This document shows positions 7,833-14,011 of a DNA stretch of 14,011 nt, piece by piece (the stretch's first letter is position 1; the number at the start of each line of letters is the position of its first letter). Below the pieces are notes generated by a model, which searched no databases, was not told where the DNA came from, and saw nothing but the letters and a program-made list of their open reading frames with translations. The translations under genes and the position numbers were made by a program. This DNA is from Candidatus Faecousia faecipullorum (lineage in GTDB: Bacteria > Bacillota > Clostridia > Oscillospirales > Oscillospiraceae). Location: NCBI GenBank assembly GCA_018710805.1, contig DVJG01000040.1, positions 1 through 14,011 of the forward strand, read 5' to 3'.

Positions 7833-8936
7833 TTAGTTGATTTTGACAGTCTCCCAGAGGGTGTTCATATAGTCCTGGGTCTCGCGGTCCAAATTCCGGA
7901 AGGCAAAGGCGTTGTACTGTTCGGAGAAGTTGCCGAGCTCAGGATACAGAGCAGCCATGGCCTCCTCGCCCATGTAGGCACGATAGCCTTCGTCCTCGTA
8001 GACCAGGGAGTTGGGGGAAGCGTAGTAGGTCTGCTCGGCATTGGCAACGGCAGCTTCCTGAGAGAGCATGAAGTTGATGAAAATCTCCGCCAGCTCCTGG
8101 TTCTGGGCGCAGGAAGGGATGCACATGGCATCCACATAGAAATTGGTCCGCTCCGGGTAGTAGAACTTCAGGTCCACATCTTCCGCCTGGGCCTCCTGCA
8201 TGGTGAAGTAGTCACCGGCGTAGTAGGCGCCCACGGCGGCTTCACCGGACTCCATCATGTTGAAAATCTCGTCCATGACGTAGCTGTAGACCATGGGACG
8301 CTGAGTAAGAAGCTCCTGGGCAGCCTGATCCCACTGGGCCTTGTCTGTGGTGTTCACGTCGATGCCCAGCTTGTACATGGCAGTGCCGAAGGCGTCCCGG
8401 GGGTTATTGAACTGCAGAATGGAGCCGGCATACTTCTCGTTCCACATAAGGTCCCAGTCCCCTGCGTCGGCGGGGTCCACCACATTGGCGTTGTAGATGA
8501 TGCCCACGATGCCGTAGGTGTAGGGCACGGAGTACTGGTCCTGGGGGTCATAGTAGAGGCCCCGGAAGCTGGAGTCGATATACTGGTAGTTGGGGATGTT
8601 GTCAAAATTCAGAGGCAGGAGCATTCCTTCCTCCGCCATCCGGGCGATCATGTAGTCCGAGGGGATGATCACGTCGTAGCTTACGGCGCCGCTGGCGATT
8701 TTATTGTACATATCCTCGTTGGAGGCGAAGGTGGTGTAGTTGACCTTGACCTTCTGGCCGTAGGTCTCCTGATACCACTTTTCAAACTCCCGGACGGTGT
8801 CGAAGGAACCTTCGCTGCCATCGGAAATGTACTCGCCCCAGTTGTACACGTTCAGGGTCAGGGTTTCTCCGCCGCCGCAGGCGAGGAGGGGCAGGCAGAG
8901 TGCCAGAATCAGGCAAATGGCAAGAATTTTTTTCAT
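7833..8936 (-). CDS. potD: Spermidine/putrescine ABC transporter, substrate-binding lipoprotein PotD
   Basis: This is the extracellular solute receptor of the polyamine importer, anchored to the outer face of the membrane. The protein has 367 residues. A lipoprotein signal peptide ends in the lipobox LLAC with the lipidated cysteine at position 20. The mature part starts with LNVYNWGEYI, the typical opening of PotD-type proteins, followed by DVIIPSDYMIARM, VPYTYGIVGIIYN and the C-terminal EIFINFMLSQEAA. The start ATG is one base after the potC stop codon and AAGGAG lies inside the potC end, so the pair is tightly coupled. It is the last gene of the operon and a terminator follows. Exact preference (spermidine or putrescine) cannot be read from the sequence. 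Confidence 0.95.
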   Translation of the reverse strand: MKKILAICLILALCLPLLACGGGETLTLNVYNWGEYISDGSEGSFDTVREFEKWYQETYGQKVKVNYTTFASNEDMYNKIASGAVSYDVIIPSDYMIARMAEEGMLLPLNFDNIPNYQYIDSSFRGLYYDPQDQYSVPYTYGIVGIIYNANVVDPADAGDWDLMWNEKYAGSILQFNNPRDAFGTAMYKLGIDVNTTDKAQWDQAAQELLTQRPMVYSYVMDEIFNMMESGEAAVGAYYAGDYFTMQEAQAEDVDLKFYYPERTNFYVDAMCIPSCAQNQELAEIFINFMLSQEAAVANAEQTYYASPNSLVYEDEGYRAYMGEEAMAALYPELGNFSEQYNAFAFRNLDRETQDYMNTLWETVKIN

Positions 8937-8937
8937 T

Positions 8938-9762
8938 TTACTTCTCCTTTTGTTTCTTTTTGCTTTCTTTCAGTCGGCGATTATCGTCATTGTCCACCAG
9001 GTTGCTGATAATGAGCAGGCTCATAGTAACAAAGAAAATGATGGTGGCAAGGGCGTACATTTCAGGGGTCACGGTTTTTTTCGTCATGGAGTAGATGCGG
9101 ATGGGAAGGGTCTCAAAGCCCGCTCCGGCAGTGAAGTGGCTGATGACGAAGTCATCCAGTGACATGGTGAAGGCCATGATGGCACCTGTGATGATGCCCG
9201 GCATGATTTCCGGCAGCTCCGCTTTGATAAAAGCCTTAAACGGGGGACATCCCAGGTCCATGGCGGCTTCCCGGAGGGAGTCGTCCATCTGCTGGAGCTT
9301 GGGCAGGACCTGCAGAATCACATAGGGCAGGCAGAAGGTTACGTGGGCAATAAGCATGGTCCAGAAGCTCAGACTGTTTGCTGCCCCGAAGAGGCGTCCC
9401 ATGAACACGAACATCAGCATCAGGGAAATACCCGTGATGATGTCGGGGTTGGTCATGGGGATGTCCGTGACGGTGTTCATAACCGTGCGGTACCAGCGCC
9501 GGCGGATTTTATTGATGCCCACGGCGGCAGCGGTGCCCATAATTGTGGAAATGGCCATGGCAGAGAAGGCCAGAATCAGGGTATTCTTCACGGCGTTCAG
9601 GGTGTTCCGGTCCCGAAGGAGCTCCTTATACCACCGAAGGGAGAAGCCTGAATACACGCTGAGGCTCTTGGCTTCGTTGAAAGAATAGATGAGCATGACC
9701 ACAATGGGGGCGAAAAGGAACGCCAGGATGATGCCTGTATAGATTTTTGCGCTTAACTTCAT
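8938..9762 (-). CDS. potC: Spermidine/putrescine ABC transporter permease PotC
   Basis: This is one of the two membrane subunits of the polyamine importer, 274 residues with about six membrane helices (first at KIYTGIILAFLFAPIVVMLI). It carries the EAA loop that docks on the ATPase, EAAMDLGCPPFKAFIKAELP, and the family block SLDDFVISHFTAG. The ATG at 9760-9762 is chosen because GGAGGGG lies 9 bases upstream, inside the end of potB. An in-frame ATG at 9786 would start within potB and lacks a ribosome binding site. The potB stop lies one base before the start, which points to translational coupling. Firm family identification. Confidence 0.95.
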   Translation of the reverse strand: MKLSAKIYTGIILAFLFAPIVVMLIYSFNEAKSLSVYSGFSLRWYKELLRDRNTLNAVKNTLILAFSAMAISTIMGTAAAVGINKIRRRWYRTVMNTVTDIPMTNPDIITGISLMLMFVFMGRLFGAANSLSFWTMLIAHVTFCLPYVILQVLPKLQQMDDSLREAAMDLGCPPFKAFIKAELPEIMPGIITGAIMAFTMSLDDFVISHFTAGAGFETLPIRIYSMTKKTVTPEMYALATIIFFVTMSLLIISNLVDNDDNRRLKESKKKQKEK

Positions 9763-9763
9763 G

Positions 9764-10633
9764 TTACTGCTCCCCTCCGTAGACATACCGGGTGGTGATA
9801 TACTTCACAAGCGTCATGGCAGCCAGCAGAATCACCATAAGGATAAAGGCCATGGCGGCGGCAAAGTGCAGATTGTTGGCAACGTACTGTCCTTCAATGG
9901 CGTCGCCGATGAGGAAAAATTTGCCGTTGCCCAGTTTCTGGGAGATATAGAAGGTGCTGATGGAGGGAATGAGGACCATGGTGATGCCGGAAATGACACC
10001 GGGAAGGCTCAGAGGGAAGACCACCCGGCGAAGCACGGACAGGCTCCCACAGCCCAGGTCCCGGGCCGCCTCCAGGAGTTTCTCATCCATTTTCGCCATA
10101 ATGGAATAGAGGGGAAGCACCATATAGGGGAAATAGTCGTAGACCATGCCGATGATGACAGCGGTCTCGGTGCCAATGATGTGCACCGGTCCCAGATTCA
10201 GCAGACCGATCAGGTTGTTGAAAATGCCCTTATCCTGCAAAATGGTCATCCAGGCGTAGGTCCGAATGAGGAAGTTCATCCACATGGGAATCATAATCAG
10301 GGTCATGAGGAGCTTCTGGGTCTGCTCCTGGGCTCTCGACATGATGTAAGCCACAGGATAGCCCAGCAGAAGGCAGATGGCCGTGGAAATAATGGCAAGT
10401 TTCAGAGACCGCCAGAAAATCAGCAGGTAGGTATAAACCTCCCGGTCTACGCCGCCCTCGGTGATGGTGCTCTTTGCGGTGAAAAACCGGACAAAGTGTT
10501 CCGTGGTGAAGCGGAAATCGTTGTCGGTAAAGGCGTAGTAGGCGATGAACGCCAGGGGCACCAGAATAAACAGTGCAGCCCACAGGGTATAGGGTGCCAT
10601 GGCCCCGGCGTAGGGATTCAGCTTCTTTTTCAT
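9764..10633 (-). CDS. potB: Spermidine/putrescine ABC transporter permease PotB
   Basis: This is the second membrane subunit of the polyamine importer, 289 residues with about six helices; the first is LWAALFILVPLAFIAYYAF. The EAA loop reads EAARDLGCGSLSVLRRVVFP, and the block PMWMNFLIRTYAWM is characteristic of PotB-type permeases. The gene begins within the potA stop (ATGA overlap of four bases), and potC starts one base after its stop, so potA, potB, potC and potD form one tightly packed operon. PotB and PotC should form the heterodimeric channel powered by PotA. Confidence 0.95.
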   Translation of the reverse strand: MKKKLNPYAGAMAPYTLWAALFILVPLAFIAYYAFTDNDFRFTTEHFVRFFTAKSTITEGGVDREVYTYLLIFWRSLKLAIISTAICLLLGYPVAYIMSRAQEQTQKLLMTLIMIPMWMNFLIRTYAWMTILQDKGIFNNLIGLLNLGPVHIIGTETAVIIGMVYDYFPYMVLPLYSIMAKMDEKLLEAARDLGCGSLSVLRRVVFPLSLPGVISGITMVLIPSISTFYISQKLGNGKFFLIGDAIEGQYVANNLHFAAAMAFILMVILLAAMTLVKYITTRYVYGGEQ

Positions 10634-11748
10634 GCTTCCTCCTCACTGTTGGGGTCCGACAGCTCGTCCAGCTCAGAGGAGAAGGAGGAGTAGTCGCCGA
10701 ACATACCGGAATATTTGGACTTTTTCATAATGTGAATGGCATCGGGGTCCAGCCGCAGGCCGATGTACTCCCCTTCTCCCACGCTTTCCGTGGTCTGAAT
10801 CATCCACTTGAAGCCCTGGATATCCACAATAATTTCGTTGTGGACGCCCATGAAGGTCACGGAGGTAACGGTGCCCTGGAACTGTCCCTGGTCCGCCGGA
10901 ACGATGTCCACGTCCTCGGGCCGAACCACCACGTCTACAGCCTCGTTCTTTCCGAAGCCGGCATCAAGGCACTGGAACACGTGCCCGGCGAACTTGACCC
11001 GGTAGTCTTCCAGCATAATGCCGTCCACAATGTTGCTTTCGCCGATGAAGTCCGCTACAAAGGCGTTCTTAGGCTCGTTATAAATGTCCGTGGGGGTGCC
11101 GATCTGCTGAATCTTGCCCTCTGCCATAACCACAATGGTGTCGGACATGGAAAGGGCTTCCTCCTGGTCGTGGGTGACGAAAATGAAGGTGATGCCCGTG
11201 GACTTCTGGATTTTCTTCAGTTCCTGCTGCATATCCTTCCGGAGCTTCAGGTCCAGTGCGCCCAGGGGCTCGTCCAGAAGAAGCACTCTGGGGTGGCTGA
11301 TCAGCGCCCGGGCAATGGCCACCCGCTGCTGCTGACCGCCGGAAAGACTGGTGACCCGGCGGTTTTCAAAGCCCGAGAGCATGACGAGCTTCAGCATTTC
11401 CGTCACCTTTTCGTGGATTTCCGCCTTGGGCACCTTCTTTTCCCGCAGGGGGAAAGCTACGTTTTCATAGACATTGAGGTGTGGGAACAAGGCGTATTTC
11501 TGGAAAACCGTGTTGACGTTCCGCTTGTGGGGGGGCAAATCGTTGATCTGCTTTCCCATAAAAATCACGTCGCCGCTGTCCGGCTGGGCAAAGCCGCCGA
11601 TGATGCGAAGGAGCGTTGTCTTTCCGCAGCCCGAGGGGCCCAGAAGGGTGATAAACTCGTTGTCACAGATATACAGGTTGATGCCGTCCAGAACCGTCTC
11701 TCCGTCAAAGGCCTTTGTGATATTTTTGAGCTCAATGATCTTATCCAT
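10630..11748 (-). CDS. potA: Spermidine/putrescine ABC transporter ATP-binding protein PotA
   Basis: This is the cytoplasmic ATPase of the polyamine importer, 372 residues. Counting from the chosen start, Walker A GPSGCGKTT is near 37-45, the Q-loop VFQKYALFPH near 81-90, the signature LSGGQQQR near 135-142, Walker B VLLLDEP near 155-161 and the switch histidine (VTHDQ) near 193. A TOBE-type regulatory domain follows (VVRPEDVDIV onward), with an acidic tail. I choose the ATG at 11746-11748 because AAGGAG (11757-11762) is 8 bases away; the in-frame ATG at 11752-11754 is only 2 bases from it. The gene follows directly on an intrinsic terminator, so expression must depend on read-through of the upstream leader. 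Confidence 0.95.
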   Translation of the reverse strand: MDKIIELKNITKAFDGETVLDGINLYICDNEFITLLGPSGCGKTTLLRIIGGFAQPDSGDVIFMGKQINDLPPHKRNVNTVFQKYALFPHLNVYENVAFPLREKKVPKAEIHEKVTEMLKLVMLSGFENRRVTSLSGGQQQRVAIARALISHPRVLLLDEPLGALDLKLRKDMQQELKKIQKSTGITFIFVTHDQEEALSMSDTIVVMAEGKIQQIGTPTDIYNEPKNAFVADFIGESNIVDGIMLEDYRVKFAGHVFQCLDAGFGKNEAVDVVVRPEDVDIVPADQGQFQGTVTSVTFMGVHNEIIVDIQGFKWMIQTTESVGEGEYIGLRLDPDAIHIMKKSKYSGMFGDYSSFSSELDELSDPNSEEEA

Positions 11749-11768
11749 ACCCATGTCTCCTTATAATG

Positions 11769-11804
11769 AAAAAAGTGGTACGCCGCATAAGCGGCATACC
11801 ACTT
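11769..11804 (-). terminator. Intrinsic terminator immediately before potA
   Basis: On the minus strand AAGTGGTATGCCGC pairs with GCGGCGTACCACTT over 14 bp around the loop TTAT, with one U-G pair, and ends in six T. On the plus strand the U-G pair becomes a C/A mismatch and no T run follows, so the element belongs to the minus strand. Its T run ends 6 bases before the potA ribosome binding site. Confidence 0.88.
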
Positions 11805-12170
11805 GTGTTTCCAAAATTCGACAGTCCTTTTTCGGGACAGAGGCACCCAAAAGGGGGTGCATTGCCTTCCAAGGTTTTTCGCCGAATCCCAATGGAGTTT
11901 AGAGTCGTCCGGGGCCGCGTTTCGGCGGGCCGTCCTAGCAAAGATTCCTCTTACCACTCTTATTGACCATTTCACAAGTTTTGCCGCGAGGCTATGGTTT
12001 ATAGTAACCAACTTATAAAACTGAGCTTTTAACTCAATCAATAAGGCAACAGAAGTTGCCAATCGCAAATGCGATCATCGGCATTCGACCCGGCTGTCCG
12101 TATGGCCTTAGCCGGAAAACCTTCCGGCGGTCGGTATCCTGCTTCGGAAAGACTCTTTCCAAGTTGAGAC
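11769..12170 (-). ncRNA. Unrecognised structured leader RNA or small RNA upstream of potA
   Basis: About 400 bases lie between a good sigma-A promoter (12177-12205) and an intrinsic terminator (11769-11804), with no plausible gene inside. Several hairpins are visible: GGAAAG/CTTTCC (12146-12160), GCCGGAA/TTCCGGC (12111-12128), GGCAAC/GTTGCC (12045-12060), TGAGTT/AGCTCA (12022-12036, U-G pair only on the minus strand), and GCACCC/GGGTGC (11843-11860). CGCCGAA (11880-11886) can pair with TTCGGCG (11921-11927). It does not match any riboswitch, T-box, tmRNA, SRP or 6S consensus that I can recall. It is either an attenuator leader of potABCD or a separate small RNA with partial read-through. The 5' end is estimated from the promoter. 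Confidence 0.6.
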
Positions 12171-12176
12171 GGCACT

Positions 12177-12205
12177 ATGGTAGCACATTCGTCGGAAATT
12201 GTCAA
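12177..12205 (-). promoter_or_regulatory. Predicted sigma-A promoter of the pot leader RNA
   Basis: On the minus strand a perfect TTGACA (12200-12205) and TACCAT (12177-12182) are 17 bp apart. Transcription would start near 12170, about 420 bases before the potA start codon. No better promoter is seen closer to potA. Confidence 0.7.
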
Positions 12206-12318
12206 TCCATTTGCAAAGGATTTGTATATTTCTTGTTATATGCAAATTTCCTGTATATATTGATACCCCGGCACACTGCCAAACAGGCTCCTCCCCTGGG
12301 AATTTTCCCCGCAAGCAT
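12206..12318. other. Intergenic region upstream of the pot leader promoter, no gene seen
   Basis: An AT-rich stretch (12209-12265) precedes the leader promoter, then a GC-richer part without recognisable content. ATTTGCA (12209-12215) and TGCAAAT (12241-12247) form an inverted repeat with a 25-base spacer, ending next to the -35 box, and could be an operator. No open frame with a ribosome binding site was found. Confidence 0.4.
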
Positions 12319-12357
12319 AAAAAGACCGCCCAAGGGATTTTTCTACCCATGGACGGC
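12319..12357 (-). terminator. Intrinsic terminator downstream of the PTS gene
   Basis: On the minus strand GCCGTCCATGGG pairs with CCCTTGGGCGGT in 11 of 12 positions (two wobble pairs, one mismatch), followed by CTTTTTATG. This is the likely end of the PTS transcript, about 145 bases after its stop codon. Confidence 0.75.
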
Positions 12358-12436
12358 TTCATTTTATAATGCTGCGCCTTTTTTGAAAGACGCAAAACCC
12401 TATCGGGAACCCTTTGAGGTTTCTGACAGCCTGAAG

Positions 12437-12470
12437 ACCGCCCATAGGCCCCGAGGGACCTATGGGCGGT
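12437..12470 (-). repeat. Perfect 12-bp hairpin just after the PTS gene
   Basis: ACCGCCCATAGG (12437-12448) and CCTATGGGCGGT (12459-12470) are perfectly complementary, and the loop adds CCC/GGG pairs. On the minus strand it is followed by CTTCAGG, a poor T run. Its right arm shares TGGGCGGTCTT with the arm of the terminator further down. It could be a weak first terminator or a 3' stabiliser. Confidence 0.6.
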
Positions 12471-12501
12471 TTGCGCTTGCTGTGTGGGCCGCAGAGCGCA
12501 A

Positions 12502-13992
12502 TTACTTTGCCAGTTTCTTGAACTCGTCGTAGACGAACTGGACCTTGGGTCCGATGATGACCTGGACAGAGGTCTTGCCCGGACGGATAACGCCAGCGGC
12601 ACCGGAGGACTTAATCTTCTTCTCGTCAACCAGCAGGCGGTCCTTCACTTCCAGACGCAGACGGGTGATACAGTGGTCGATGGAGGCGAGGTTTTCCTTG
12701 CCGCCGACACCCTCGAGGATGATCTCAGCCATGGCGGTGAAATCATTGTTAGCCAGCTCGATCTGGAGCTCGCCCTCCTGGTCGTCTTCACGGCCGGGGG
12801 TCTTGAGGTCCCACTTCTTGATGGCGAACAGGAACACCAGGTAGAACACCACGAAAGCAGCCAGGCCCATGGGCAGGATCAGCAAGGTCTTGGCAGCTGC
12901 GGGCAGAGAGTAGGAGAAGAACAGGTCAGTGGCACCAGCGGAGAAGCAGAAGCCTGCGCGGAAGCCAAGGGCCACGGTGATGGTGACAAAGATGCCGTAC
13001 AGCAGGGAGTACACAACGTACAGGGGGAATGCCAGGAACATGAATGCGAACTCGAAGGGTTCGGTGACGCCGCAGATGAAGGCGCAGAGGGCGGCGGAGC
13101 CGACCAGACCGATGGCGACCTTCCGCTTGGCAGTCTTGGCGGTCTGGATCATAGCCAGAGCAGCGCCGGGGATACCGAACATCATGCAGGGGAAGAAGCC
13201 TGCCATGTACATACCGACGGACCAGTCGATGACGGTGCCGTTGGCCATAGTGTCACCCTGGACCAGGGCGTTCCAGTAAGCGGTCAGGTCGCCCATGCCG
13301 ATGGTATCGAACCAGAACACGTTGTTCAGAGCGTGGTGCAGGCCGAAGGGGATCAGCAGACGGTTCAGGAATGCGTAGATACCAGCGCCCACAGCGCCCA
13401 GGCCCTTAATGCCGTTGCCCAGTGCAACCAGAGCGCCGAAGATCACGGGCCACACGAACAGCAGGACAGCGGAAACAGCAATGGACACGAGACCGGTGAC
13501 GATGGCGACAGAGCGCTTGCCGGAGAAGAAAGCCAGCACATCGGGAAGCTTGGTGCTCTTGAACTTATTGTAGAGCAGGCCGCCGATGACACCGGCCAGG
13601 ATGCCGATGAAGGGGTTCTGGATCTTGGAGAAGGCCACTTCATTGGTCTTGTTGGCGATCATGCCCGGAGCAATGGTGCCCACGACACCGACGCTCAGCA
13701 GGTTGGTGATCATCAGCCAGGAGACCAGGCCAGCCAGACCGGCAGTACCGTCGTTCTCTTCAGCGAGGCCCACAGCAACACCAATGGCGAACAGAATGGC
13801 CATGTTGTCGATCAGGGCACCACCGGCCTTGATCAGGAAGAAGCCGAGAACGTACCGGAAGCCCTCGGTAGGACCAGCAGCACCCATAACAGCGGGTGCG
13901 AAGGCATAGCCGAGGCCCATCAGAATGCCACAGATGGGAAGCACGGCCACGGGCAGCATCAATGCTTTGCCCAGCTTTTGTAAATGCTTCAT
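12502..13992 (-). CDS. nagE: PTS sugar transporter subunit IICB, N-acetylglucosamine/glucose family (NagE-like)
   Basis: This 496-residue membrane permease imports and phosphorylates a sugar using phosphate from the PTS chain. The IIC domain (about 1-400) has around ten membrane helices and the motifs LPDVLAFFSGKRSVAIVTG, NRLLIPFGLHHALNN, GMYMAGFFPCMMFGIPGAA and GVTEPFEFAFMF. It ends in WDLKTPGRED, as in NagE. The IIB domain follows, with the phosphorylated cysteine in IDHCITRLRL (C441). No IIA domain is fused, unlike E. coli NagE, so phosphate must come from a separate IIA protein. AAGGAGGA lies 8 bases before the ATG; only 19 further bases are visible, so the promoter is outside. N-acetylglucosamine is the best guess by similarity, with glucose or a related sugar possible. 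Confidence 0.9.
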   Translation of the reverse strand: MKHLQKLGKALMLPVAVLPICGILMGLGYAFAPAVMGAAGPTEGFRYVLGFFLIKAGGALIDNMAILFAIGVAVGLAEENDGTAGLAGLVSWLMITNLLSVGVVGTIAPGMIANKTNEVAFSKIQNPFIGILAGVIGGLLYNKFKSTKLPDVLAFFSGKRSVAIVTGLVSIAVSAVLLFVWPVIFGALVALGNGIKGLGAVGAGIYAFLNRLLIPFGLHHALNNVFWFDTIGMGDLTAYWNALVQGDTMANGTVIDWSVGMYMAGFFPCMMFGIPGAALAMIQTAKTAKRKVAIGLVGSAALCAFICGVTEPFEFAFMFLAFPLYVVYSLLYGIFVTITVALGFRAGFCFSAGATDLFFSYSLPAAAKTLLILPMGLAAFVVFYLVFLFAIKKWDLKTPGREDDQEGELQIELANNDFTAMAEIILEGVGGKENLASIDHCITRLRLEVKDRLLVDEKKIKSSGAAGVIRPGKTSVQVIIGPKVQFVYDEFKKLAK

Positions 13993-14011
13993 TAAATTTA
14001 TCCTCCTTAAT

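Noticed and set aside
11773..11804. T-box reading of the GTGGTA...CCGC sequence before potA
   Set aside because: The T-box consensus GGGTGGNACCGCG is not matched (extra bases, no separate antiterminator), and no specifier stem is recognisable at the 5' end of the leader.
11565..12068. A 167-codon frame on the minus strand through the pot leader
   Set aside because: It runs out of frame into potA, crosses the terminator, and lacks a ribosome binding site.
12034..12084. A 16-codon leader peptide (MPMIAFAIGNFCCLID) in the pot leader RNA
   Set aside because: No Shine-Dalgarno sequence stands before its ATG and its bases also form hairpins, so chance is the simpler explanation. It has no run of regulatory codons.
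12108..12629. A 173-codon minus-strand frame downstream of the PTS gene
   Set aside because: It overlaps the PTS 3' end out of frame, crosses both hairpins and has no family resemblance.
12484..13983. A 499-codon open frame on the plus strand
   Set aside because: It is antisense to the whole PTS gene, is very rich in Gln, Glu, Gly and His, and resembles no family. Codon-use shadow.

Overview
The window looks like chromosomal DNA from a Gram-positive Clostridia bacterium, most likely in the Oscillospiraceae/Eubacteriales. This is inferred from several signs: Firmicutes-like ribosomal and elongation-factor proteins, AGGAGG-type ribosome binding sites in front of almost every gene, a type A RNase P RNA, a MurD of the clostridial kind, and a GC-rich codon pattern that leaves very long open antisense frames. 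No mobile element, CRISPR array or prophage is visible. Nearly all the protein genes are ordinary housekeeping genes.

Layout, left to right. Positions 1-1076 hold a murD gene on the minus strand whose 3' end is cut off by the window edge. Its promoter stands back to back with that of rnpB (RNase P RNA, about 1185-1535, plus strand), which ends in a 17-bp intrinsic terminator. An ECF sigma factor (1638-2129) and an overlapping zinc-finger, membrane-anchored anti-sigma factor (2122-2736) follow on the plus strand. A strong bidirectional terminator separates them from the convergent str operon. Read on the minus strand, that operon runs L7Ae-type RNA-binding protein, rpsL, rpsG, fusA, tuf (7694 down to 2798). 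It has a strong promoter at 7705-7732 and a separate predicted promoter for tuf.

Upstream of the str operon and in the same direction lies a complete polyamine ABC transporter operon, potABCD (11748 down to 7833), closed by its own terminator. It is preceded by about 400 nt of predicted structured RNA with a promoter at 12177-12205 and an intrinsic terminator at 11769-11804, a few bases before the potA ribosome binding site. I do not recognise this RNA. It is the best candidate for an undescribed element here: either a transcription-attenuating leader (riboswitch-like) controlling polyamine uptake, or a free-standing small RNA with read-through into potA. Further right is a PTS permease of the N-acetylglucosamine/glucose family (IIC-IIB, 12502-13992, minus), followed by two related hairpins, one of them a good terminator.

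The genes form independent units rather than one pathway: cell wall synthesis (murD), tRNA processing (rnpB), a stress or signal regulon (sigma/anti-sigma), translation (str operon), polyamine import (pot) and sugar import (PTS). The str operon is not directly preceded by rpoBC, its usual upstream neighbour in many bacteria; the pot operon takes that place.
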